A stretch of DNA of 64,000 nt. It comes from Candidatus Latescibacterota bacterium. GTDB taxonomy: Bacteria > Krumholzibacteriota > Krumholzibacteriia > G020349025. The DNA lies in the NCBI GenBank assembly GCA_020349025.1, contig CP070763.1:3248225-3312224 (forward strand), in the 5' to 3' direction. Shown piece by piece: positions 55,349-63,459 of the stretch (position 1 is the first letter of the stretch; each line of letters begins with the position of its first letter). A model generated the notes under the pieces. It was not told the origin of the DNA, ran no database searches, and saw only the letters and a program-made list of their open reading frames with translations. Made by a program: the position numbers and the translations under genes.

Positions 55349-56487
55349 CTCCGACTCCTCGGTGCGGTCGCGTCGAGCACCTGCTGTCGCACGCTGAGAT
55401 CGTCGACGCGATCCAGATCGACGCGCACGCCCATTCCTGGCTCGTGCACCGGGACGTCCACGACGCCATTCGCCATTGTCCACTCGGGGTTCACGATGTC
55501 GCGCTCCCAGTAGCGGCGACTCGGTGAGATGTCACCCGGGTGCACGAAGTTCGGCAGCGACGCCAGGGCGACGTTGTGGGCCCGACCGATTCCACTTTCG
55601 AGCATGCCACCGCACCAGACGGCCACGCCATGCCGCTGGCAGAGATCGTGAATGGCCTGGGCGGCGCCGAAGCCGCCGACACGGCCCGGCTTGATGTTCA
55701 CGATGCGTGCGCTCTGCAGCTCGATCGCCTCCTGCGCATGCTCCAGGCACCGGATCGACTCGTCGAGACAAATCGGAGTGCGCAGCTCTGCCTGCAGCGC
55801 CGCATGCTGCCGCCGATCGTCCCAGCCCAGCGGCTGCTCGAGCATCGCCAATCCGAATCGATCCAGGGCTCGCAGCGCCTCGACGTCGTTGCGCCTGTAG
55901 GAGGCGTTCGCATCGACGCTCAGCGGAGCCTCGTCACCCAGCGCCTCGCGTACCGCTGCGACGTAGCGGACGTCCGCACCCGGTTTGATCTTGAGCTTGA
56001 TTCTGCGGTAGCCCTCAGCGTGGTGCCGCTGCGCCTTGCGGGCCAGAGTCTCCGGGTCGGACTGGATCCCGATCGAGATGCCGGTCTCGACCTGCGCGCG
56101 CGTACCGCCGAGAAGGCGGGAAAGAGACACCCCCTGCTGGCGGGCCTCGAGCTCCCACAGGGCCATCTCCAGCGCCGCCTTCGCCATTCGGTGGCCGCGC
56201 ACAACCGAAGCGAGCAACCGCGACGCCGGCGCCGGCGCCGCCACGCCGCTGCTCAGGAGATGCGGCACCAACCACTCCTGGAGCGAGAGCCAGGCGATGT
56301 CGATCGTTTCGGGGAGGTAGTTGGGGTGCTCGGGCGCCACGCATTCCGCCCAACCGCTGGCGCCCTCGGCATCGGTGACCTCGACGAGCAGGATGCGCCG
56401 CGCTGCTTGCGTTCCGGTGGAGATGGCGAACGCTTCGACGAGCGGCAGTCGAAGCTCGCGCAGCGTCACCTTGCGAATCGGGAGCAT
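55345..56487 (-). CDS. N-succinylamino acid racemase / o-succinylbenzoate synthase (enolase superfamily)
   Basis: A protein of 380 aa. Muconate-lactonising subgroup of the enolase superfamily: K-x-K 164-166 in RIKLKIKPG, metal ligands Asp192 (SVDANASY), Glu217 (LEQPL) and Asp242 (CLDES), and base Lys266 (VNIKPGRVGG). The N-terminal capping domain starts 'VTLRELRLPLVEAFAISTGT'. Sequence type is the NSAR/OSBS group. No other menaquinone genes are nearby, while a GNAT gene (5 nt upstream) and an M20 gene (overlapping) are, pointing to racemase function. Confidence 0.92.
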   Translation of the reverse strand: MLPIRKVTLRELRLPLVEAFAISTGTQAARRILLVEVTDAEGASGWAECVAPEHPNYLPETIDIAWLSLQEWLVPHLLSSGVAAPAPASRLLASVVRGHRMAKAALEMALWELEARQQGVSLSRLLGGTRAQVETGISIGIQSDPETLARKAQRHHAEGYRRIKLKIKPGADVRYVAAVREALGDEAPLSVDANASYRRNDVEALRALDRFGLAMLEQPLGWDDRRQHAALQAELRTPICLDESIRCLEHAQEAIELQSARIVNIKPGRVGGFGAAQAIHDLCQRHGVAVWCGGMLESGIGRAHNVALASLPNFVHPGDISPSRRYWERDIVNPEWTMANGVVDVPVHEPGMGVRVDLDRVDDLSVRQQVLDATAPRSRS

Positions 56488-56491
56488 CGCT

Positions 56492-57322
56492 TCACCTCGA
56501 GGTGCGTTGACGCAGCAGATAGAAGCAGCGCTGCGTCGCGGCGTCGCGACGGAAGCGCTCCACGACGAATCCCCGCCCCAGGTAGTCGCGAAAGGCCGCG
56601 CGCGTCACCTGCCGCCAGCGCGCCGCGGCTGCGGGGAGGTGCCTCTTGAGATCCTGGATGTCGCGCGGGATCTCCACACGCACGAGGTGCGCCGGCGCGG
56701 CGTCGCAGCGCGTGGGAACGATGGCACCATCCGCCTCCACGGCGGCGTTGACGATGCTCGCGCTCTCGGCGTCGGGGCTCCACGCAGGAGCTTGCCCCGC
56801 GAGGGCCCGGCGAACACGCTCCGAATCGAGCTGCCACTGTACGACGAATCGGTCGGTGCCGATGCCTCGATGCAGGATGTTCGCGCCCCCGGCGCCGTAG
56901 AGATTGCACTCGTACGCATCCACCTGGGCGCCGAGTCGGTTGAGATTGAAGTGTGCGTTGCGCGCTTCGAGAGGATCGAACGTCCACGACGCGCGTCGCA
57001 CGCCCGTACGCAGGAGCGTCTGGCGTTGGAAAGCCTTCAGTCGCAGCCCGATCTTGCGATCGCGATGCGACTCCCTCACAGCGAGCATGTGGGACCAGTG
57101 GCCGATGCGTTGGTCGTGAACCGCGGGCAGGCCGAAGACGGCACCGACGAGAGCACCCGCGTCGAAGGCGCCCGCGAGCACCGCACCCGACTTCTGCGCC
57201 GCCAGGAGCATGCTGGCCGGCACGACGTCTCCCGCTCCCCACGTCTGCAGCTGCAGCTCCACGCATGCCTCCAGCTCCTCCCATCCCCGCAGCGAGCGAA
57301 TCTCCAGCTCTTCCTGCGACAT
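56492..57322 (-). CDS. GNAT-fold acyltransferase (putative N-succinyltransferase)
   Basis: A protein of 276 aa from ATG 57322, 16 nt after the preceding stop; an in-frame ATG at 57373 would overlap that gene by 35 nt. GNAT-like core: 'LVGAVFGLPAVHDQRIGHWS' (beta strands 2-4), 'HMLAVRESHRDRKIGLRLKA' (the acyl-CoA pyrophosphate loop, R-x-x-x-I-G-L) and 'TFDPLEARNAHFNLNRLGA'. This group occurs next to NSAR genes, where characterised relatives succinylate D-amino acids. The substrate here is inferred from context. Confidence 0.85.
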   Translation of the reverse strand: MSQEELEIRSLRGWEELEACVELQLQTWGAGDVVPASMLLAAQKSGAVLAGAFDAGALVGAVFGLPAVHDQRIGHWSHMLAVRESHRDRKIGLRLKAFQRQTLLRTGVRRASWTFDPLEARNAHFNLNRLGAQVDAYECNLYGAGGANILHRGIGTDRFVVQWQLDSERVRRALAGQAPAWSPDAESASIVNAAVEADGAIVPTRCDAAPAHLVRVEIPRDIQDLKRHLPAAAARWRQVTRAAFRDYLGRGFVVERFRRDAATQRCFYLLRQRTSR

Positions 57323-57338
57323 CGTGGCCACCCGCCAT

Positions 57339-58871
57339 TCAGCGTGGGTCGGTGGAATCGGTGACATCGACATACTGATAGGGGCGGCTCTGGAAGGTGT
57401 AGTAGCTACGATGCTCGAGCGGTCCGAGCTCGCTCCCGAAGTAGAGATCGAAGACCAGCCGGAACGTGTTCACCGGCGACATGTCGTGCGGCAGCGTGAT
57501 CGTCTCGAACCCGGGCAGGTAGACCGCAAAGAGGATGCCGAAGCGTTCGCGCAGATCGGAATCGGGAATGCTGCGCCAATCGAGGTGCGCGCCCGGGCCG
57601 TGGTCCGACTGCAGCAGAATGACGGGCGGGCGTCGACTCGATTCGAGAAGCTGGGTCAGCATCGTTTCGAGCCTGCGGGTGACGTAGCGCGCCTGCGCCG
57701 CGTAGGAGCGCACGTACTCCTCGCGGCTGCCGCCATGTTTGTAGAAATCGGAGCCGTCGTAGAACCCGAAAGGACGCTCGGGTGATACGGAGCGCCCCTC
57801 CTCGTCGAAAACGAAGGGTGGGTGTGGCGCCAGAAGATGTGCGAAGACGAAGCGGGGCCTCGACCCCTCCTCGACGCGTGGCAGCTTCTCCATGATGAAG
57901 TCGAGACGCTCGCGGTGCAGCGCGTACAGGTTGCTCTCCTCATCGACGAAAAGAGGGATCGGTGTGGTGGCCAGAAGCGCGCTCTGGAACTCCGTCAACG
58001 CGAACCCGGGTTGCAGGACGTGGTCGGGGCGAGGCAGCTCGACGACGCGGTAGCCGCTCGAGAACGTGACCACCGAGTAGCCGAGCTGCTCGAGGCTCTT
58101 CTGCACGCGGTTGTGGCGAATGAGCCGCAGGAAGGGACCACTTCGAAGGTAGAGCGGGTCGAGCGTGACGAGCTCCTGCAGGTAGTCCATGTTCAAGATC
58201 GAGGTGAAGCAGTGTAGCGTCTTGATGTAGTTGGAGCGACTCGCCTCCGCAACATGGAATCCCATCTGCCGCAGGCGCCGGAGAAACGGCTCGACGTCGA
58301 AGTCGTACAGCTCGCGCATGACGTCCGCCCGGGCGTAGCCATCGAGCACGATGAGGTAGATGTCGGGCAGCTCCTCTGTCGCCGCCGCGGCGGCAACCGC
58401 CGCCGCTTGCGGTGTTTCGATCGGCGCCCCGCGCTGCAGGAGCCCGGGCGCCGCCCGCATTCCCTGGATCGCCACCAGGATGAAGCCGACCACGGCGAGC
58501 CAGGAGGCGGCACGCTCGAGCTTCGTGCGCGTGCGCACGATCCACCATGCTGCCAGCGCGAGGAGCGCGAGTGAGACGATGACCACGGTGAGCTGCGGTG
58601 CGAGCGCAACGAGGGGAATCTTCTCGACCAGGGCCACCGCATGGCCGAACGAGAAGAAGAGCAGGAGCACGAGCGTCGTCAGCAGCGACGCACGCAGCGC
58701 GTCACGCAGGAGGATCGCGAGCAGGAGGAGCAACGCTGCCGCGAGCAGCGCGCACAGGAAGATCGGCAGGAGCATCTCGCCCGGCTGCACGTCTTCGACG
58801 TTCTGGGCGTACAGAAAGAGGATCGGATGGATCGCAAAGAGGAGGGGGGGCCAGAAACGTAGACGTCGCAT
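57339..58871 (-). CDS. Membrane sulfatase-like hydrolase/transferase
   Basis: A protein of 510 aa from ATG 58871 (GAGAGG upstream). N-terminal ~170 residues with about five hydrophobic helices, then an alkaline-phosphatase-superfamily domain. It starts 'PDIYLIVLDGYARADVMREL' and includes 'FAHLLAPHPPFVFDEEGR' and 'VILLQSDHGPGAHLD' (metal-site DHG). The nucleophile position reads 'IKTLHCFTSILNM', a Thr-type centre rather than formylglycine. It resembles membrane phosphatase/transferases found near cell-envelope genes. First gene of the minus-strand run that continues with GNAT-NSAR-M20; functional link unclear. Confidence 0.8.
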   Translation of the reverse strand: MRRLRFWPPLLFAIHPILFLYAQNVEDVQPGEMLLPIFLCALLAAALLLLLAILLRDALRASLLTTLVLLLFFSFGHAVALVEKIPLVALAPQLTVVIVSLALLALAAWWIVRTRTKLERAASWLAVVGFILVAIQGMRAAPGLLQRGAPIETPQAAAVAAAAATEELPDIYLIVLDGYARADVMRELYDFDVEPFLRRLRQMGFHVAEASRSNYIKTLHCFTSILNMDYLQELVTLDPLYLRSGPFLRLIRHNRVQKSLEQLGYSVVTFSSGYRVVELPRPDHVLQPGFALTEFQSALLATTPIPLFVDEESNLYALHRERLDFIMEKLPRVEEGSRPRFVFAHLLAPHPPFVFDEEGRSVSPERPFGFYDGSDFYKHGGSREEYVRSYAAQARYVTRRLETMLTQLLESSRRPPVILLQSDHGPGAHLDWRSIPDSDLRERFGILFAVYLPGFETITLPHDMSPVNTFRLVFDLYFGSELGPLEHRSYYTFQSRPYQYVDVTDSTDPR

Positions 58872-59029
58872 CGAGCCTCTCGAGTTCGATGCCGCAACGG
58901 CGTCGCGGCTGGGCGCACGGGCAACGGCGCGCGCGAGCGCTGGACTCTGGAAAGGTTGCGATTCGAAGCTACACGACGGCCTGGGCTGCGGCAAGCCGGG
59001 TCGAGCCGTCGGAGTGTGGATGCGGAGAC

Positions 59030-59416
59030 TCAGAGGCGGCGCAGCTCTTCGTCACATTCGAAGCTTGGGTTGGTCACGATCGACTCCAGCCGCTGCAAAC
59101 GCTTGTCCAGCCGACTGAAGGAGCGCTCCAGCTTCTCGACCGTCTCGGGACGCGAGGTGACGTACGAGTTGTACACCTCTTCCTCGTTGAAGTTGTGAAA
59201 CGGCTCGCGTGGTTCCGGCTTCATCCACAAAGCCAGCAAGAGGTAGAGCGCCACGGGGAACGCCAGTCCGCCCGTGGCCACGACGAAGAGAATGAACAAC
59301 GCGCGAATGCTCCAGGCAGGCAGATCGAAGTGATCGGCGAGCCCGCCGCACACACCGAAGATCACACTCCCGCGGCGCCGGCGGTAGGCGCGGAATTTGC
59401 GGCGATAGCAACTCAT
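59030..59416 (-). CDS. pspC: PspC-domain membrane protein
   Basis: A protein of 128 aa. ATG 59416 has GGGAGG upstream. PspC hallmark 'RGSVIFGVCGGLADHFDL' (about 15-32), followed by two hydrophobic segments, 'ALFILFVVATGGLAFPVALY' among them. The C-terminal third is a charged coiled coil ('LERSFSRLDKRLQRLESIV'). Inner-membrane sensor/anchor of the phage-shock system. Third gene after pspA and the PspB-like gene. Confidence 0.92.
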   Translation of the reverse strand: MSCYRRKFRAYRRRRGSVIFGVCGGLADHFDLPAWSIRALFILFVVATGGLAFPVALYLLLALWMKPEPREPFHNFNEEEVYNSYVTSRPETVEKLERSFSRLDKRLQRLESIVTNPSFECDEELRRL

Positions 59417-59468
59417 GCTCGTGCCTCCCTGATCTGACGTCACTCCGGGAACGCAACCCCCGAAGCCT

Positions 59469-59777
59469 TCAACGCGGGTTCTCTCCAGTGTCGGGTTCGA
59501 CGCGGCCGCTGCGCACGTCGGCGCCGCGCGCCGCGCGCTCCAGCTCATCCTTGCGCGGGCGCGCCGAGAGGATCGTTTCCAGATTGTCGATCCGCTCCTC
59601 CATCTTCTGGAGTCCGGCCCAGATGCGTCGGAGGCGTTCCTCTTCATTCGTTGACATTTGGCGATCCGATCGTTTGCGAGCCACGAGCCAGAAAACGAGA
59701 ATGATCGGCAGGCAGATGATCGTGGTCATCGCGATGATCCCGATGAGCGCGATGACGAATCCGTCGGACATGCACAT
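59469..59777 (-). CDS. PspB-like small membrane protein
   Basis: A protein of 102 aa from ATG 59777 (AGGAG about 8 nt upstream). One N-terminal helix ('FVIALIGIIAMTTIICLPII'), then 'ARKRSDRQ' and a coiled coil 'EERLRRIWAGLQKMEERIDN'. The layout equals PspB (short membrane anchor plus leucine-zipper-like coiled coil), although it is longer than E. coli PspB (74 aa). Located between pspA and pspC, which supports the role. Confidence 0.78.
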   Translation of the reverse strand: MCMSDGFVIALIGIIAMTTIICLPIILVFWLVARKRSDRQMSTNEEERLRRIWAGLQKMEERIDNLETILSARPRKDELERAARGADVRSGRVEPDTGENPR

Positions 59778-59798
59778 AGGTCAGCTCCTTCATCCCGA

Positions 59799-60476
59799 CT
59801 ACGAACCGGAGCCCGATCCGCCCACCTCTCGCTTCAAATTCTCCAGGTCCTGCTCGATCTCCTCGGCGTGTTCCAGATCGTGGAACTGGCTGCGCAGATC
59901 GTCCTTTGGCCGCAACCCATTGACGAGATCGCCCTCCGCCTCGAGCCGCTCGATGTTGTTCTCATACGCTTCGAACTTCGCGAACGCCTCGGTCGTGTCG
60001 ATGCGACGGATGCGCGTCTGCGCTTCCTTGCGGGCCACGGCGGCGGCACGACGCTGGATGATCGTGCGCTGCTTGGCGCGGGCGTCGGCGAGCTTCGCCT
60101 CCAACTCGGCGATGTCGCTCTGGAACTGCGTCACCAGACCTTTGCTGCGCTCCACCGCCTCGGCCAGAGCCGTGGCGCGCTCGCAGTAGCGGCGCTTCTC
60201 CGTCAGGGCGGCGCGAGCGAGGTCGTCGCGCCCCTTCCCCACGGCCAGCTTCGCTTTCTCCTCCCATTCTCGTTCGAACCCCTTCGCTTCCGCCAGGGCT
60301 CGTTCGAGCTTCTTCTGCTGCGCCATCTCGCCGGCGCAGCTGGACTTCACCTCGATGAGGGTGTCCTCCATCTCCTGGATCATGAGACGCACCATCTTCT
60401 CGGGATCCTCCGCTTTGTCGAGGATCGAGTTCAGGTTGGCGCTGACGATGTCCTTGAATCGACTGAAGATGCCCAT
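59799..60476 (-). CDS. pspA: Phage-shock protein A
   Basis: A protein of 225 aa, typical PspA/Vipp1 length. ATG 60476 with AGGTGGG upstream. N-terminal 'MGIFSRFKDIVSANLNSIL' amphipathic helix, then 'DPEKMVRLMIQEMEDTLIEV' and continuous coiled coil to about residue 215. Ends in a Gly/Ser tail; no Vipp1-type C-terminal extension. Works at the inner membrane to keep it sealed and, in classical systems, binds PspF. A sigma-54 promoter lies about 45 nt upstream. Confidence 0.95.
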   Translation of the reverse strand: MGIFSRFKDIVSANLNSILDKAEDPEKMVRLMIQEMEDTLIEVKSSCAGEMAQQKKLERALAEAKGFEREWEEKAKLAVGKGRDDLARAALTEKRRYCERATALAEAVERSKGLVTQFQSDIAELEAKLADARAKQRTIIQRRAAAVARKEAQTRIRRIDTTEAFAKFEAYENNIERLEAEGDLVNGLRPKDDLRSQFHDLEHAEEIEQDLENLKREVGGSGSGS

Positions 60477-60518
60477 TTCCCACCTCGATTTCTCAGAGCA
60501 TGTGGCAACGAGGGGGAC

Positions 60519-60534
60519 TGCAGACGGCGATCCA
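60519..60534 (-). promoter_or_regulatory. Sigma-54 promoter of pspA
   Basis: Minus strand TGGATCG-N4-CTGCA against the consensus TGGCACG-N4-TTGCA, with GG and GC 10 bp apart. About 30 nt of leader to the pspA ATG. PspF, encoded divergently, is the matching activator. Confidence 0.8.
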
Positions 60535-60628
60535 GGCCACCAAGACAAGATATCCCATTGCAGTAATGCGACTTAACCTCGAAAAGCTCGTCAAATCGCG
60601 CAGCCCTCTGTGGTGGAAAAAACCTATC

Positions 60629-60661
60629 TGGCGTGAATTAAGCCAATGCTTAGTGTAGAAT
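60629..60661 (+). promoter_or_regulatory. pspF promoter overlapping a palindromic candidate PspF enhancer
   Basis: Imperfect palindrome TGGC-N9-GCCA at 60629-60645, about 95-110 bp upstream of the pspA -24 element, the distance usual for enhancer sites. TAGAAT (60656-60661) is a good -10 for pspF, with a weak -35 inside the palindrome, so bound PspF would repress its own gene. Seven nt separate the -10 from the ATG, again leaderless. Confidence 0.55.
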
Positions 60662-60668
60662 ACCAGAT

Positions 60669-61733
60669 ATGGAGGCCCCGATCACGGCAGAACGGTATCA
60701 TGCGATCGGCGAGTCGGACGCGTTCCTCGCCCTCCAGGAGCGCATCAGCCAGGCTGCGGCGGTCGAGCGCTCGGTGATCCTCATGGGCGAGCGCGGGACC
60801 GGGAAGGAGCTTGCAGCAGCGCGCCTGCACCTGCTCTCACCGCGCTGGAACCGTCCCTATGTCACGCTCAACTGCTCCTCCCTCGCCCCCAGCCTGATCG
60901 AATCGGAGCTCTTCGGCCACGAGGCGGGCGCCTTCACCGGGGCGATGCGCCAGCGTCAAGGGCGCTTCGAGATCGCAGACGGTGGCTCCCTCTTTCTGGA
61001 TGAGGTCGCCGACATCCCGCGCCCGGCACAGGAGAAGATCCTGCGTGTCGTGGAGTATGGGCGCTTCGAGCGCGTCGGCGGCAGCCGCACCATCGACACG
61101 GACGTGCGCTTGATCGCGGCGACCAACAAGGATCTGCGTCAGCTTGCCCGCGAGGGTCGCTTCCGCAACGACCTCCTCGACCGGCTCTCCTTCGAGGTGA
61201 TCACGCTGCCCCCGCTGCGCGCGCGGCGCGACGACATCCTCCTCCTCGCCGGTCACTTCGCGCGCCGCATGGCGGCGGAGCTCGGCCTCCACGCGGCGCC
61301 GCACTTCTCTTCGCGGGCCGAGGCCACCCTTCTCGGTCACGATTGGCCCGGCAACGTCCGTGAGCTCAAGAACGTGACCGAACGCATGGTGTACCGCTGC
61401 GCCGGAGAGACGATCGACGAAGTGGTGCTCGATCCGTTCGAATCACCGCACCGACCGCGCCCCCTCCCCCAGACGCAAGCGAAGAGCGCGCACCCGGTGA
61501 AGTCGCCAGCCAAGCCCTCGGCGCCCTTCGACGACCTGGTTCATCTCCCACTCGAGCAAGCCGTGGTGGAGCTGCGAGTCCGACGCATGCGTCGCGCCCT
61601 CGAGCACACGCGCTTCAACCAGCGCGAGGCGGCACGCGTGCTCGGTCTCACCTACCACCAGTTTCGCGGCTACTATCGCAAGTACGAAAAGCGCCTTTCG
61701 GAGCGCGGCGAGCGCCGCAACACCCGCCCTTGA
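60669..61733 (+). CDS. pspF: Sigma-54 activator PspF-type
   Basis: A protein of 354 aa without N-terminal receiver domain, as in PspF. AAA+ domain: Walker A GERGTGKE (40-47), GAFTGA (87-92) for sigma-54 contact, Walker B 'GGSLFLDEVADI' (105-116), arginine-finger region 'EGRFRNDLLDRLSFEVI'. A C-terminal HTH of Fis type ('NQREAARVLGLTYHQFRGYY') follows a Pro-rich linker. Divergent to pspA-pspB-pspC. Confidence 0.95.
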   Translation: MEAPITAERYHAIGESDAFLALQERISQAAAVERSVILMGERGTGKELAAARLHLLSPRWNRPYVTLNCSSLAPSLIESELFGHEAGAFTGAMRQRQGRFEIADGGSLFLDEVADIPRPAQEKILRVVEYGRFERVGGSRTIDTDVRLIAATNKDLRQLAREGRFRNDLLDRLSFEVITLPPLRARRDDILLLAGHFARRMAAELGLHAAPHFSSRAEATLLGHDWPGNVRELKNVTERMVYRCAGETIDEVVLDPFESPHRPRPLPQTQAKSAHPVKSPAKPSAPFDDLVHLPLEQAVVELRVRRMRRALEHTRFNQREAARVLGLTYHQFRGYYRKYEKRLSERGERRNTRP

Positions 61734-61935
61734 AGGAACAAACGCGGCTGGCGTCGCACGATGCGAACCGTTGCGAGCTTGCGCTTTTCGCCCCCGCGAC
61801 GAGCCATTCCTCGTGGCCACCGATCGGATCTCGAGAAGGTCGTGCGTTTCGAGTCGTGGTGGTGCGCCACCTGGCGCAGAAGCTGCTCCAGCTCGGAATG
61901 CATCATCGGCGCGCTTGCGACCAGGGAGTCACGTC

Positions 61936-62592
61936 ATGCGGATGGAACTCATCGACCAGCCGCTCCTTACGCCTCGAGAACCGTCGGCCGCGCCGGCGCC
62001 GCGCCCCGCGCGGCTCAAGCAGGCGCTTTGGCGGCGTCGGTTCGGTGTGCACTGGCGCTCGCAGCTCCCGATTACGCTTCTCGTTGCGGGGGTGACGCTG
62101 TTCAGCCTCGTCATGCTCAATCTCGCCCTGTTCGACGTGACCGCGGCACGACGTGAGGCGATCCTCGAGCTCGCACCTGCGGCGGCCGAGCAGCTGCTGC
62201 GCGAGGATCAGCGCTTTCACCTGTTCGTGCACGGCGCCTCGGCACTCCTCCTCGTGGTGGTGACGACGACGACGCTGACCTTGACGAACCGTACGGTGGG
62301 GCCGATCTGGCGCGTCGAGTCTCACCTGGATCGGATCGCCCAGGGCGACCTCAACCACACGATCGAGATGCGCCGGCGCGACTACTTCCGCTCGCTCGCG
62401 GCGCGCTGCAACGAGCTGATCGGAGCCCTGCGCCACGATGCGGCAAGGGAGATCGAGATTCTCGAACGGGTGGCGGACCGTGTCGAACGACACGGACTCG
62501 ACGGGGAGCTGACCGTTGCTGTGACCGAACTGCGCGGGCTCGTCGCCGACAAACAGAACGCACTCGCGGGCGGGACGCCGCGGCGCGTCTAG
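61936..62592 (+). CDS. HAMP-domain membrane protein
   Basis: A protein of 218 aa. ATG 61936 has GGGAG about 7 nt upstream. Two transmembrane helices (about 47-67 and 101-121) bracket a short periplasmic loop. A HAMP-like linker follows ('RTVGPIWRVESHLDRIAQGD') and a cytoplasmic helix. No kinase, methyl-accepting or cyclase output domain, so a stand-alone HAMP protein. Its end overlaps the convergent DUF4136-like gene by 4 nt. Located 202 nt after pspF on the same strand; a link to envelope stress is possible but unproven. Confidence 0.75.
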   Translation: MRMELIDQPLLTPREPSAAPAPRPARLKQALWRRRFGVHWRSQLPITLLVAGVTLFSLVMLNLALFDVTAARREAILELAPAAAEQLLREDQRFHLFVHGASALLLVVVTTTTLTLTNRTVGPIWRVESHLDRIAQGDLNHTIEMRRRDYFRSLAARCNELIGALRHDAAREIEILERVADRVERHGLDGELTVAVTELRGLVADKQNALAGGTPRRV

Positions 62593-63098
62593 TTCTTCGG
62601 CGGAAAATCGGCGAGGAGCTTGTTGATGGCCGGCTCGAGCAGCTTCTTGCCCTCACCCGGGCGGAAATCGAGCAGCGCTGCGCCGCGCCACACGTGATCC
62701 TTCGTCTTCGCGTCGACCACGTCCAGAACGAGCCCGCCCTTTTTGTAGCGGTCGGAGTACCAGTCGCCGGTCCAGCCACTGATCTCCGTATCGTACGGCC
62801 CCTTGTCGACGCGATCCTGGATCTGGATCCAGTATCCGAGATGGAAATCGGGATTGTCCGCTTTGGTGAAACCGATGTCGTCGAGGTAGAGGTCGAAGAG
62901 CTCCCGGATGAGCCGATCCGATGCGGCCGCATCCGGCATGTTGCTGGGCAGGACGTCCTCGAGCTCCTTCTCGATCCACGCGTAGGTGCGCTTGCCCGAG
63001 AAATCGTACGACTCGTCGTAGTTCGACACCGTGTCGATCGTCGTGTTCGAACCACACCCGACGACGAGCAGCAGCCCCACCAAGATCGTTGCGCGCAT
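62589..63098 (-). CDS. DUF4136-like lipoprotein
   Basis: A protein of 169 aa from ATG 63098 behind GGAGGG. Lipobox 'LLLVVGC' (Cys15). DUF4136 features: 'YDESYDFSGKRTYAWIEKE' at the start of the mature part and 'KGGLVLDVVDAKTKDHVWRG' followed by a C-terminal helix 'LLEPAINKLLADFPPK'. These small outer-membrane or periplasmic lipoproteins have no known biochemical role. Confidence 0.88.
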   Translation of the reverse strand: MRATILVGLLLVVGCGSNTTIDTVSNYDESYDFSGKRTYAWIEKELEDVLPSNMPDAAASDRLIRELFDLYLDDIGFTKADNPDFHLGYWIQIQDRVDKGPYDTEISGWTGDWYSDRYKKGGLVLDVVDAKTKDHVWRGAALLDFRPGEGKKLLEPAINKLLADFPPKN

Positions 63099-63459
63099 AC
63101 CCTCCAACCTTCTCCGGCTCGTGCCCTTCCCATACCGTGCGTGCCCTGCACGGCTTCCAGCGGTGCCGGCATCGTAGCGCCTCGGCACGAGCTGCGCAAC
63201 GCACTCGAGTGCGACGTCGCAGCAGAATGGACGGCGCGGCGCACGGTCGAGAATGGCCTCGACGCTCTGCGACTGACGCTCGTGGGCCTGCACCGCCTCG
63301 GGGACAACCGGCGCAGCGTCGGCGTGGTCGAGATGGAGCCTCCCCCGGGGCTCGAGACGCCCGGCCCCGCCCGGGCCAGCAACCGACGGGCAATGGAGCA
63401 CTTCACGCGGCTCGGCGAATGCACTAAGTTCTCCCAAGGACCAGAACCGCGGGGTGGGA
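63099..63459. other. Intergenic region between divergent lipoprotein genes
   Basis: 361 nt. A plus-strand frame is open through it, but it has no start site with a ribosome-binding site and runs on into the antisense-like frame of the next gene. I see no RNA gene or repeat. Confidence 0.45.

Noticed and set aside
60629-60645. Palindrome read as a second sigma-54 promoter (GG-N10-GC on both strands)
   Set aside because: The -12 half lacks the TTGC core on either strand; its distance from the pspA promoter fits an enhancer better.
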